Assembly: GCA_020882975.1 (NCBI GenBank)
Contig: JAHRFD010000007.1
Location: 1 to 64,000 of the forward strand
DNA: 64,000 nt
Source: Microcoleus sp. EPA2
GTDB taxonomy: Bacteria > Cyanobacteriota > Cyanobacteriia > Cyanobacteriales > Microcoleaceae
Reading direction: 5' to 3'
This document shows positions 8,716 to 17,068 of this stretch, piece by piece. The notes under the pieces were generated by a model. It saw only the letters and a list, made by a program, of their open reading frames with translations, was not told the origin of the DNA and did not search any database. Every line of letters begins with the position of its first letter. Within the stretch, counting starts at the first letter, position 1. The translations under genes and the position numbers were made by a program.

Positions 8716-8857
8716 CCACAGATTAGATCCCCCTAAATCCCCCTTAATAAGGGGGACTTTGAGCAATTTCTCCCTTATTAAGGGGAGTACGGGTTAACTT
8801 TGAGAATGCTCTTGTCCCCCCCTTATTAAGGGGGGCTAGGGGGGATCTAATCTGTGG
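8716..8857. mobile_element. 142-bp MITE-like element between mysB and mysC (family C)
   Basis: Perfect 18-bp terminal inverted repeats, CCACAGATTAGATCCCCC at 8716-8733 and the complement at 8840-8857. Inside are further CCCCCTTAATAAGGGGG palindromes, so the whole element can fold on itself. There is no coding capacity. A shorter, diverged relative lies at 41889-41994. The element lies in the mysB-mysC spacer, in a transcribed region of the operon. Confidence 0.8.
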
Positions 8858-8898
8858 CTAGAAAATAGCCCCTAAAAACGATCGATCGCGACTTTGAT

Positions 8899-9702
8899 CT
8901 AAACGCGCCGAATCAAGGTAATCCCATCTCTGAGCGGCACTAACACCTGCTCTACGCGCGGATCGTCAACTACAGCCTGATTGAATTGGGCGATCGCAAT
9001 TCCGTTAGCAGTAGCAGTACCGGACAAATAGGGCTGTCCCTGCATCAGAGTATTATCGGCACAAATCAAGCCATTGGGAGCCAACAAACCAGTAGTGAGC
9101 AGTAAATCGAGATAATCTGTATATCCAGCTTTGTCAGCATCGATAAACACTAAATCGAACACTTCTCCAGCCACAGCTAATTGTTTCATTGTTTCTAAAG
9201 CTGGTGCCACCTTAACTGAGATTTTGTGGCCAGCATTCGATTCGTTGAAACACTTCTGGGCAAACTCAGCTACATAAGCATCTACTTCACAGGCTACTAC
9301 TTCCCCATCTACCGGCAGGGCTTCGGCCATTGCTAATGCTGAGTAGCCAGTGAACATCCCGATTTCCAGCACGCGCTGTGCTTTGGTGAGATGGACGAGA
9401 AATTTCAGCATTTGGCCTTCCACATGGCCCGATAGCATTTCTTGTTCCAAATGCCGCACTGTCTCGCCGTCAGAGAATCGCTGACTCCAATCTTCTGATT
9501 GGGTGCGCTTTACTAAGGTGGCTAAGGCTGGAGATTCCGGGGTGGTACAAAGGTTCAGGTAGGGATCGAGACCATTTGCTAATTCGTAGGCTTGTTTTAA
9601 TTCTGCCTTGAAAGCTGGATCTAGATGATTGATTTTTTTTGCTTCCTCGACCAGACTTTCGAGTTTAGCGGCTAAAATCCCGATAGGGGTAACAGGTCTC
9701 AT
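8899..9702 (-). CDS. mysB: MysB: O-methyltransferase of MAA biosynthesis
   Basis: A class I SAM-dependent O-methyltransferase (caffeoyl-CoA OMT-like) that methylates demethyl-4-deoxygadusol to 4-deoxygadusol. The SAM-binding motif I is VLEIGMFTGYSALAMAEALP (about 110-130) and the metal-binding/post-motif is DLVFIDADKAGYTDYLD (about 183-199). ADNTLMQG follows near residue 215. It starts two bases after mysA, so the two are tightly coupled. The 267-aa length fits MysB. Confidence 0.92.
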   Translation of the reverse strand: MRPVTPIGILAAKLESLVEEAKKINHLDPAFKAELKQAYELANGLDPYLNLCTTPESPALATLVKRTQSEDWSQRFSDGETVRHLEQEMLSGHVEGQMLKFLVHLTKAQRVLEIGMFTGYSALAMAEALPVDGEVVACEVDAYVAEFAQKCFNESNAGHKISVKVAPALETMKQLAVAGEVFDLVFIDADKAGYTDYLDLLLTTGLLAPNGLICADNTLMQGQPYLSGTATANGIAIAQFNQAVVDDPRVEQVLVPLRDGITLIRRV

Positions 9703-9704
9703 CT

Positions 9705-10943
9705 TTATACCCCGGCTGTGGAACGAGTTCCAACTTTGTCCAATACTACATACATATCCTCGCCATCACCATGGCGCGGGTAGCCCTGACAGATTTCTCG
9801 ATGCACTGCTAGGGCTTCATCCAACTCAGTCCGAGTCAAGTCGTTCATGAAAAAGCATTCACCAATGGGCTTGGGTGCCGCCGCACGTTGAAGGCCATCG
9901 CGGGTACGGGCGATGGATGTTGTGGCTTTCCAAAGCAGTTCTGATGTGAGATAGGGGCTATCAATGGCTAGTCCCAGCCGACTCATTAATCCTAGGATGC
10001 GATCGCGCGAGGCGATCGAAATATAACCCCGTTGTTGGGCAATTGTCGCTGAAAAAGCCATATCAATGGCGACACTATGGCCGTGGAACATCGGAATTTC
10101 CGGTGTTAGTTCCAGTGTCGGACTCCAGGTGTGACCGTAGGCAATCACTCGATCTAAATCTAACTCGTGCAGGTTTGGCACTTCTAAGGCCAGCATCGAC
10201 TGAATCGCATTATACGTTAAGCGATGTGCCACTTCGCGCAGTTCAGATGTGCCATCTAAATAACCAAAATGGCTATTGAGCAATGCTTCGCCGTAGTTTT
10301 CTAACAACTCGAAGATTTCTTTGTTGCCAACAACTGCGATCTTAATTAACTCTGCCATGCCGTTGCGTATTTGGTCGATCGGCAGAGTTTTTAGGAAAGA
10401 GAAATCTAAAATTACTTTTTGCGAAGCATGGTAAGCACCGAGGCGGTTTTTGAGTTTACCATGATTCACAGCTACCTTGATCGCTACACTGGCATCAATC
10501 AGCCCAATTAAGGTTGTCGGTACGCGGATGTAGTTAGTCCGACGGCGATAGGAGGAGCAGGCAAATCCAGTGACGTCAGTAGTCAATCCACCACCAACCA
10601 CTAACACAGGTTCTTTCCGGACGAGTCCGAAATCAACGAAGGCATCTATGATGCTTTCAAAAGTTGTTAAGGTCTTATCCGGTTCCTTTATATTCACTGG
10701 AAAGACTGTTAAATCTATCTGGTGATACTGGAAATAAGCGTGCATTTGCTTGCCGTACAAACCATACACTGTCTGGTCTACAACCATTAAACAGCGACCA
10801 AAGGGGCGATAGCTATCGGCAATTTCTGGATTTTCAAGTTTGAAAGCGCCATCTACATAGAGTAAGCTGAAATCAATTTTTTCGTACCCTTCAACATGAA
10901 AAGCACGGTCTGTCGCTGTAAACTTAGCTTGAATGTCACCCAT
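9705..10943 (-). CDS. mysA: MysA: demethyl-4-deoxygadusol synthase
   Basis: A sugar-phosphate cyclase of the dehydroquinate synthase superfamily that cyclises sedoheptulose 7-phosphate to demethyl-4-deoxygadusol, the first committed step of MAA synthesis. The NAD-binding segment is [20 protein letters not shown] (about 113-132), followed by the [22 protein letters not shown] region, the metal-ligand [11 protein letters not shown] segment and [11 protein letters not shown] in place of the GHTxGH of true DHQ synthases. That replacement and the 412-aa length point to the DDGS group and not to aroB. It is the first gene of mysABCD and its promoter should lie in the 530-base upstream spacer. Confidence 0.92.
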   Translation of the reverse strand: MGDIQAKFTATDRAFHVEGYEKIDFSLLYVDGAFKLENPEIADSYRPFGRCLMVVDQTVYGLYGKQMHAYFQYHQIDLTVFPVNIKEPDKTLTTFESIIDAFVDFGLVRKEPVLVVGGGLTTDVTGFACSSYRRRTNYIRVPTTLIGLIDASVAIKVAVNHGKLKNRLGAYHASQKVILDFSFLKTLPIDQIRNGMAELIKIAVVGNKEIFELLENYGEALLNSHFGYLDGTSELREVAHRLTYNAIQSMLALEVPNLHELDLDRVIAYGHTWSPTLELTPEIPMFHGHSVAIDMAFSATIAQQRGYISIASRDRILGLMSRLGLAIDSPYLTSELLWKATTSIARTRDGLQRAAAPKPIGECFFMNDLTRTELDEALAVHREICQGYPRHGDGEDMYVVLDKVGTRSTAGV

Positions 10944-11473
10944 AAGATTGTTGCAATTTCCGGCTGGTAAGTAACTGTAAGTATCCGGGCTACCCTCAAA
11001 ATTATCAATCCCTTTTCTGGCAAGCTTTCTAGGTGTTAACTGAACAAATTGATTATTTAAGATTGCATTAACAATTGACCTGAAAATTAATTTTCAGGGC
11101 TGTTCGTTAAGAATACGTTAAATACTGTTTATACAGTATTTATGATGAAAGCTATCCTAGGATCTAGTTGAGACTGCCTTAATGCTTACACAAAACTTAA
11201 CATAACGAATTTCTCATATTTGTGCAACCAGATTCATCTAAATCTCATAAAATTGTTGAGAAATATTAGATAGTCAGCAATTTTCAGTTAAAAAGTCGAT
11301 CGTATTTCAGTATTTTAATTAATTTATGTGTAAAACGATACTGATCGAGCTGTCGCTCGACCGCCAAATAAATAAATGTATAAAAATATACTAAAAATTG
11401 TGAGAGAGTTTTATCGGGGTCGCCTTAACAGCCTTGGAGGTTGCTATAAATTAACTTAAAGTCTCAATTCAGG
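10944..11473 (-). promoter_or_regulatory. mysA upstream region with two palindromes
   Basis: This 530-base spacer has no gene. Two clean palindromes stand out: CCTGAAAATTAATTTTCAGG (11079-11098, perfect) and AAATACTGT-TTAT-ACAGTATTT (11120-11141). They lie 136-198 bases upstream of the mysA start and are candidate operators or leader structures for the MAA operon, which in cyanobacteria is induced by UV. A further GATCGAGCTGTCGCTCGACC hairpin lies near 11343. I cannot assign a -35/-10 pair with confidence. Confidence 0.4.
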
Positions 11474-12052
11474 TTAAGCTGGAAACACCAAAGACAAATC
11501 TAGAGACAAATCGGGAAAGCCCGGAATTACCACAGTCTCATTTTGTAGAACGATGTTTTGCGATCGATAATTGAAATCCCCTTGTCTTTTTTGATAAGGT
11601 TCGCTGTGCATTTCCAGTTGATTATCGACTAAATTAAATATCCAATAATTAGAAATCCCAGCTTCAGCATACAGAGATAGCTTGATTTCGCGATCGTACT
11701 TTAAAGTAGAATCAGAAACCTCAATCACTAACAAGATATCCGCAGGTTCCGGGTGAGAATCTAAATAATTATCAGAACGATTGCGGGCGATAACCACATC
11801 AGGTTCTGGTTCGCTATCTGTAGTAGATAAAATTATCGGATCTTGTACGCGGACACGAGCGCGTCTTGTTAGTAAAATTACTAACTCCTCAACTAAAAGA
11901 CTGTTGCAAAAAGAGTGAAGTCTACCTTTAGCAGCCATTTTGATAAGTTCTCCGCGAATCAATTCTACTCGCTCATCAAGACCGAAAAATCCTAGTTCTC
12001 CCAAACGGTGATATTCTGCGATCGAGAATCGTTTTGCAGTTACAGTAGTCAT
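11474..12052 (-). CDS. Uma2 family (DUF820) putative nuclease-fold protein
   Basis: A third Uma2-family member, diverged from the tandem pair at 4-6 kb. It begins with the typical MTTVTAKRFSIAEYHRLGEL segment, has a basic AKGRLHSFCN region and the nuclease core EPEPDVVIA, LLVIEVSDSTLKYDREIKLSLYAEAGISNYWIFNL. The C-terminus is a short hydrophobic strand. The biological role of the family is unknown; a transposon-derived or mobile-DNA origin is often suspected. It stands alone between mysA and ribH, without an operon partner. Confidence 0.85.
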   Translation of the reverse strand: MTTVTAKRFSIAEYHRLGELGFFGLDERVELIRGELIKMAAKGRLHSFCNSLLVEELVILLTRRARVRVQDPIILSTTDSEPEPDVVIARNRSDNYLDSHPEPADILLVIEVSDSTLKYDREIKLSLYAEAGISNYWIFNLVDNQLEMHSEPYQKRQGDFNYRSQNIVLQNETVVIPGFPDLSLDLSLVFPA

Positions 12053-12158
12053 AGCTTTGCTTACCTAGCATTCTACAAGCGACGAGCGAGGCAGAGCCTC
12101 TGGATATGGGTTCCCCGGCTCTTCCGGGGAACCAGTTGGAATCACATAATGATATATA

Positions 12159-12707
12159 TTAGGCTAGATCGCCTGACAGCACTTCAACAGCAGACGCAGC
12201 AGCTAATTTATCGTAAGAACTTCCACCCAAGCCATTAACTTGACGCATCAAAGTGCCCATTTCCAAAGCACTCATTGCATAATTCCAGCCCAAATTGCTT
12301 TTAATTCCGGCCCTTTCCAAAGCTTGCTGCATAGTGTCAGTCGTCACCACCCCAAAAATCACCGGTACTCCACTTTGAAAAGCAGCAGCAGCAATTCCCT
12401 TAGAAACCTCACCAGCGACAAAATCGAAATGAGGAGTTTGGCCGCGAATCACCGCACCCAGACAGATTACTGCATCGTAGCGACGAGAAAATGCAGCTTG
12501 ACGAGCAATCAAGGGAATCTCAAAACATCCCGGAACCCAATAAAAATCAACCTGATTACCATGAGGATTGATATCAACCCCGTGGCGTTTCAAACAATCT
12601 TGACAACCTTCCAAAAGTTTATTGACTACCATGTCGTTAAAACGACCAATGACAATCGCAAACCGCAAAGATTCTGTTTGAGTAAAAGTACCCTCGAAAA
12701 CTGCCAT
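12159..12707 (-). CDS. ribH: 6,7-dimethyl-8-ribityllumazine synthase RibH
   Basis: Penultimate enzyme of riboflavin synthesis. It condenses 5-amino-6-ribitylaminouracil with 3,4-dihydroxybutanone 4-phosphate to lumazine. Visible signatures: [17 protein letters not shown] near the N-terminus, the ribityl-binding VPGCFEIPL (about 58-66), [14 protein letters not shown] with the catalytic His (about 82-95) and [16 protein letters not shown]. The 182-aa length is slightly long because of a Ser/Ala-rich C-terminal tail. It is followed upstream on the same strand by psbZ 210 bases away; a joint transcript is possible but not shown. Confidence 0.95.
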   Translation of the reverse strand: MAVFEGTFTQTESLRFAIVIGRFNDMVVNKLLEGCQDCLKRHGVDINPHGNQVDFYWVPGCFEIPLIARQAAFSRRYDAVICLGAVIRGQTPHFDFVAGEVSKGIAAAAFQSGVPVIFGVVTTDTMQQALERAGIKSNLGWNYAMSALEMGTLMRQVNGLGGSSYDKLAAASAVEVLSGDLA

Positions 12708-12917
12708 AATTTTATACTTTGGTAATTTGTAATTGGTAAGTTGATTTTTCTTAGGTTTATTTATGAGTTGTGAGCTTTAAATTTTGGCTGTGAATTAACT
12801 GATTCAAAAAGTCACTTCTATCAATAATTAATCCCAAACCTAAAACCACTAATCATAGCCTAGATTTAAGTCAAAATTTAAAACTCACAACTATTTTACC
12901 TCGTTCTATACCGAATT

Positions 12918-13109
12918 TTAAACTACCAAAAAGTTTAAAACACCCACGGCAATAACCAGCAAAAACCAGAGACCAGAACCTGCAAAAATCAGTGTTTTAG
13001 ACTGATTCCAGTTTTGGGGAGAAGCATAAGCCACGGGAACGCCAACTACCATCACAAAAGATAGCAGTACCAAACCTAGTAAAACAAGTTGAAACACAAT
13101 TGATAACAT
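12918..13109 (-). CDS. psbZ: Photosystem II protein PsbZ (Ycf9)
   Basis: A small two-helix thylakoid membrane subunit of photosystem II that stabilises the PSII core and its contacts with antenna proteins. The 63 residues form two hydrophobic helices (about 4-28 and 39-62) joined by the conserved [11 protein letters not shown] loop, which is diagnostic. A good ribosome-binding site (AGGAG) precedes the ATG at 13109. The 190 bases up to the divergent plus-strand gene should hold its promoter. Confidence 0.95.
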   Translation of the reverse strand: MLSIVFQLVLLGLVLLSFVMVVGVPVAYASPQNWNQSKTLIFAGSGLWFLLVIAVGVLNFLVV

Positions 13110-13370
13110 TTTTTCTCCTTTCGATATAGCGGTGGGACGATTGATCGGAAAATTGTCGGTTGTTGAAATTCGACTGGCCCGTACAAATTCTCAGTGGTGC
13201 GAACAGCAGTCAGCAGCTCTTGAGATTTACCTAAATTTTACCATTATTGGCTGCTGCGATTGAAACTAGAATCAATACTTGACTAAGCTTGAGTTATAGT
13301 GCGATCGGCTCGTGCGCTGTTCGTAAGCCAGATTCAGGGACACTTTGGGTTACAGATGCAGGATTTGTTT

Positions 13371-16300
13371 ATGGACTTAGTTTTGTGCCACACTACAGCA
13401 GATTTTGACACCTTGGGAGCGGCGGTGGGACTTTGCGTGCTGCACCCCGGTACCAGAATCGTGCTTGCTGGTGGGTGTCACCCCACGGTGCGGGATTTTT
13501 TGGCGCTACACCGCGATGAGTACCCGTTAATCGAACGTCGATCGGTCAATCCGCAACAAATTCGATCGATCGCCATTGTTGATGCTAGCACGCGCGATCG
13601 CCTAGGAAAAGCCGCCGAGTGGCTAGATTTGCCACAACTTAACGAAATTACGGTTTTCGATCACCATTTAGAAGCGCATTCAGACATCCGGGCTACCCTG
13701 AGCCAAATCGAAGCAGTCGGGGCTACCACTACTTTAATAGTCGAAAAACTTAGGGAAAAATTCGCAAATCAAGTCCCAAACACCAACAAAGAATTCCATC
13801 TCGATCCCTCAGAAGCCACAGTTATGGCCCTCGGTATCCACGTCGATACAGGTTCCCTCACCTTCGAGGGTGCAACGGCGCGAGATGCTATGGCTTTGGC
13901 GTGGTTGATGCAGCAGGGAGCGAGTTTGGGAGTCATCGCTGAATATGTAGAACCCGGTTTGTCTGCTCAATTGCAGGATTTGCTGAAAGAAGCTCTGAAT
14001 AACTTGCGATCGGAAACTGTACGCGGTAACAGTGTAGCTTGGGTATTGCTCACAACTGATGCCTATGTTCCAGGACTTTCTGCCCTAGCATCTCGCTTGC
14101 TGGATTTGACTGAAACCGATGCTCTGCTATTAGGAAATGTGTATAAATATGGTGAAAAACAAAACAGTGATACCATCGATCCCGACTCTCTCGAATCCTC
14201 AGTTTCCAATCGATTAACTATTATCGGTCGATCGCGCATAGAAGGCACAAACCTCAGCACATTATTCAAACCCCTAGGTGGCGGAGGCCACGCCCGCGCC
14301 GCCTCCCTAGCTGTCAGAGATGTGGAACCCTTACTAACTTTAAATCAGTTAGCTGAGGAACTCAAAGCTCAAATTCCCCATCCGCCCACAGCCCGTGAAT
14401 TAATGTCATCTCCAGTGCGGAGTATTCGCCCAGAAACTTCTGTGGGTGAGGCTCACCGTATCCTCCTACGTTACGGACATTCCGGGCTGTCTGTGGTCGA
14501 TAACGGCGATCGGCTGGCGGGAATTATCTCGCGTCGCGACATTGACATTGCCCTGCACCACGGCTTCAGTCACGCTCCTGTCAAGGGTTACATGACTTGG
14601 CAGCTCAAAACTATCACCCCCGATACCTTGTTACCAGAAATTGAATCTTTAATGGTGACTTATGATATCGGGCGTTTGCCGGTGTTGGAAAATGGCTTAC
14701 TGGTGGGAATTGTCACTCGCACTGATGTGTTGCGCCAATTGCACCAACAAAAAGGACCAGACACAGCAAGTGATACCGAATTGTCCTATTGTCATTTACC
14801 TGAAGTGGTTGAGCCGTTGTTGCGATCGCGTATTAGTCCTGAATTATGGCAATTATTGTCGCTCTCCGCCAACATTGCACGAGAGCGAGGCTGGCAACTG
14901 TATATTGTTGGTGGAGCCGTTCGAGATTTACTCTTAACTGTGACATCAGACAGGCAAGATGCCCAACCCCTACTCCCGACAACAACATCCAACTCTGGTG
15001 CTATAGGCAAGATGCCTGTTGCTGAGAGTGCCGGCGCTCAGTTAGAGGCTAATGATACACTGCAACTAATGGATATCGATCTGGTTGTAGATGGTGATGG
15101 GCGATCGGGCAATTCCGGTGCTGGTGTCGAATTAGCCTCCGAACTACAAAAACTATACCCCACCTCCCGTTTAGAAATTCACGGTGAATTTCAAACCGCC
15201 GCCCTGTTGTGGCACAAAGACTCCCCTTTCGGCTCCCTCTGGCTCGATATCGCGACGGCTCGTACTGAATTTTATCCTTATCCCGCCGCCAATCCTGAAG
15301 TTGAAGCCAGTTCAATTCGCCAGGATTTGTACCGTAGAGATTTTACCATTAATGCCCTAGCAGTCAAATTGGGTACGCCGCGATCGGGCGAATTGTTAGA
15401 TTTTTTTGGCGGTTTGTTAGACTTGGAAACTAAACAAATTCGAGTTTTGCACGCCAATAGTTTTATTGAAGATCCGACGCGAATTTATCGAGCTGTGCGG
15501 TTTGCGGTGCGGCTGGGATTTACCATTGAGCCACAGACGGAAGGATATATTCGCCACGCTCTAGCCAGCGGGATTTATTATCGAATTCAAGGGGAAAATG
15601 GTCGCGCTCCGGCTCTGGAAACCAGGCTCAAAAGTGAATTAAAATACATTTTGCAAGCTCCTTATTGGCAAGTTGCTTTGCAAATTTTGGGAGATTTGCA
15701 GGCGTTGCGCTGCATTCATCCTACGTTAGATTTGGACAAAGCGCTCTGGCATCAATTGCGTCTGCTAGAACGTTTTTTGCAAGGAAGGAAGGAAGAAGCA
15801 AGAAGGAAGAAGGAAGAAGGAAGAAGAACCCCCCCCTGCCCCCCCCAAGGGGGGAAGGAACAAGGAAGAAGGAAGAAGGAAGAAAAAGACACTATTCCCA
15901 ATTCCCCATTCCCAATTCCCAATTCCCCATTCCCCATTATCAATATTCCTGATTGGCAGATGCGGCTAGAAGTTTTAATCGCTTATTTAGCGCCGGAATA
16001 TCGGGGTAAGGTGGCTCACAATCTTAAATTACCTGCTGATAGCATTAAGCGACTTCAAGATTTGTCTGCTTGCAGTTGTGAGGTGTTAGAGCGTTTGCCA
16101 AAGTGTGAGTTGCCGAGTCAATTGGTGCTATTTTTGCGGAATTATGAGTTACCGATGTTAATTGCGATCGCCCTGCAAAGTCCCCGAAGTGTTCGACACC
16201 AAATTTGGGAATTTTTCACCAAGTGGGTGAAGGTTGAAGCCCCTTTGAATGGCAATGATTTGAAGGCTTTGGGCTACAAACCTGGGCCTGCGTTTAAACT

Positions 16301-16400
16301 CATGTTGGATGATTTGTTGGCTGCAACTTTGGATGGGCATTTGGGCGATCGCACTTCGGCTATTGCTTTTTTGGCAGCACATTATCCACTCTCAAAATAG
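13371..16400 (+). CDS. DHH-CBS-tRNA nucleotidyltransferase/poly(A) polymerase fusion
   Basis: A large cyanobacterial-type enzyme of the tRNA nucleotidyltransferase/poly(A) polymerase family with an N-terminal DHH/DHHA1 phosphoesterase-like region (DHHLEAH near residue 96) and GGGGHARAAS at the DHHA1 end. Two CBS domains follow at about 341-455, then the nucleotidyltransferase head (VGGAVRDLLL near 514, DIDLVVDG near 569, RRDFTINALAV and RIYRAVRFAVRLGF). In cyanobacteria such proteins add C or A residues at tRNA 3' ends; which one cannot be told here. I choose the ATG at 13371 (AGGA nine bases upstream) over a GTG at 13299. Two segments interrupt the fold and are translated dispersed repeats: about residues 524-565 and 804-860. 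It starts a plus-strand block. Confidence 0.88.
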   Translation: MDLVLCHTTADFDTLGAAVGLCVLHPGTRIVLAGGCHPTVRDFLALHRDEYPLIERRSVNPQQIRSIAIVDASTRDRLGKAAEWLDLPQLNEITVFDHHLEAHSDIRATLSQIEAVGATTTLIVEKLREKFANQVPNTNKEFHLDPSEATVMALGIHVDTGSLTFEGATARDAMALAWLMQQGASLGVIAEYVEPGLSAQLQDLLKEALNNLRSETVRGNSVAWVLLTTDAYVPGLSALASRLLDLTETDALLLGNVYKYGEKQNSDTIDPDSLESSVSNRLTIIGRSRIEGTNLSTLFKPLGGGGHARAASLAVRDVEPLLTLNQLAEELKAQIPHPPTARELMSSPVRSIRPETSVGEAHRILLRYGHSGLSVVDNGDRLAGIISRRDIDIALHHGFSHAPVKGYMTWQLKTITPDTLLPEIESLMVTYDIGRLPVLENGLLVGIVTRTDVLRQLHQQKGPDTASDTELSYCHLPEVVEPLLRSRISPELWQLLSLSANIARERGWQLYIVGGAVRDLLLTVTSDRQDAQPLLPTTTSNSGAIGKMPVAESAGAQLEANDTLQLMDIDLVVDGDGRSGNSGAGVELASELQKLYPTSRLEIHGEFQTAALLWHKDSPFGSLWLDIATARTEFYPYPAANPEVEASSIRQDLYRRDFTINALAVKLGTPRSGELLDFFGGLLDLETKQIRVLHANSFIEDPTRIYRAVRFAVRLGFTIEPQTEGYIRHALASGIYYRIQGENGRAPALETRLKSELKYILQAPYWQVALQILGDLQALRCIHPTLDLDKALWHQLRLLERFLQGRKEEARRKKEEGRRTPPCPPQGGKEQGRRKKEEKDTIPNSPFPIPNSPFPIINIPDWQMRLEVLIAYLAPEYRGKVAHNLKLPADSIKRLQDLSACSCEVLERLPKCELPSQLVLFLRNYELPMLIAIALQSPRSVRHQIWEFFTKWVKVEAPLNGNDLKALGYKPGPAFKLMLDDLLAATLDGHLGDRTSAIAFLAAHYPLSK
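14948..15025 (+). repeat. In-frame repeat insertion 1 in the nucleotidyltransferase gene (GGCAAGATGCC type)
   Basis: Two copies of the palindromic GGCAAGATGCC motif (ACAGGCAAGATGCC and ATAGGCAAGATGCCTGTT) bracket about 50 bases. They lie between the VGGAVRDLL motif and the DIDLVVDG motif, which in the family are normally separated by only a few residues. The frame stays open through the insert. Confidence 0.6.
15779..15945 (+). repeat. In-frame repeat insertion 2 in the nucleotidyltransferase gene (GGAAGAA + C-rich)
   Basis: Tandem GGAAGAA-type units (AAGGAAGGAAGAAGC, GAAGGAAGAAGG) surround a CCCCCCCTGCCCCCCCCAAG / GGGG palindromic core, then come repeated ATTCCCAATTCCCC units. The same core with the same flanks occurs in the spacer at 29103-29216. 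The translated segment is Lys/Arg/Glu-rich, then PPCPPQGG, then IPNSPFPIPNSPFPI. Confidence 0.8.
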
Positions 16401-16414
16401 GTAAAAATAATCCG

Positions 16415-16546
16415 GTGAAAAAACAGCGCCCCTCTGGTTTAATCGCCATAGTGATTTACAAGACTTTTGTGGCTTCCCTCTTGACAGTGACTTCTATTGC
16501 TTTGCTTTTGGCGATGAAGAATCATCAATTATTAGAATATAATTGA
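16415..16546 (+). pseudogene. Truncated DUF2127-like membrane protein remnant
   Basis: A GTG-started frame of 43 residues (KKQRPSGLIAIVIYKTFVAS, then a hydrophobic helix and MKNHQLLEYN) looks like the first helix of small DUF2127-type cyanobacterial membrane proteins, which normally run past 100 residues. Here the frame ends inside a perfect 16-bp-arm hairpin (16517-16554, arms AAGAATCATCAATTAT). I read this as a gene cut short by the hairpin repeat or by a deletion. It starts 14 bases after the tRNA nucleotidyltransferase stop, consistent with a former operon partner. It might still be expressed as a one-helix peptide. Confidence 0.45.
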
Positions 16547-16836
16547 TGATTCTTATTTGAATGTGGCTGTATTCTGGTATTTGTTGCACCATTTGCCGAA
16601 ACACGCTAATTGAACGTGCGATCGGGAGCGGCTAGCCTGGATATTGATTGGTGGGTGGATTTTTTTAAGCTGGCGATCGCCCTCAGACTATCTTCCTTAC
16701 CACAATTATTTTCACAAGTCAAGCTCAAAACTAAAAATTTACAAAAGTGAGTTTAGTGTAAAGACTTGTTAAAGTAGAGAGGGGTAACACCCCCCATAGG
16801 CTATAGTCATAGATATAGATGCACCCTGATGGCTTT

Positions 16837-16863
16837 CCCGCTCCAAAAGAGCGGGATTTTTAT
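16837..16863 (+). terminator. Intrinsic terminator ending a candidate small RNA
   Basis: CCCGCTC-CAAAA-GAGCGGG followed by ATTTTTATT is a textbook factor-independent terminator. It lies 430 bases downstream of the nucleotidyltransferase gene and 205 bases before the kinase gene, so it more likely ends a separate short transcript. The preceding 100 bases contain GGGGTAACACCCCCC and TATAGTCATAGATATAG. A small RNA from about 16750-16863 is an inference. The remaining parts of 16555-17068 show no gene. Confidence 0.5.
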
Positions 16864-17068
16864 TGGAAAACTATTATATTAAGTTTTAAGACGCTGGTTA
16901 CAGATAAACTGATTGGGACATCCCCATAAAACGATCGCCAGATACAAAGTCTAGTAATTAGACAAAGCAGAGTAAAATCAGGCTTCGGCTCCATGGAAGC
17001 GCTCGCCCTCAGTCTGCTTTAATTACCCAAAGGCGATAGCATAGGTTGGGACACGGCATCAACTAAAG

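Noticed and set aside
9705..10943. Annotation as 3-dehydroquinate synthase (aroB)
   Set aside because: The GHTxGH motif is replaced by GHTWSP, the length is 412 aa, and it heads mysBCD, so the DDGS group fits better.
11120..11141. SOS box (LexA site) upstream of mysA
   Set aside because: It has CTGT and ACAG but with a four-base gap instead of eight, and cyanobacterial LexA sites differ from the E. coli type.
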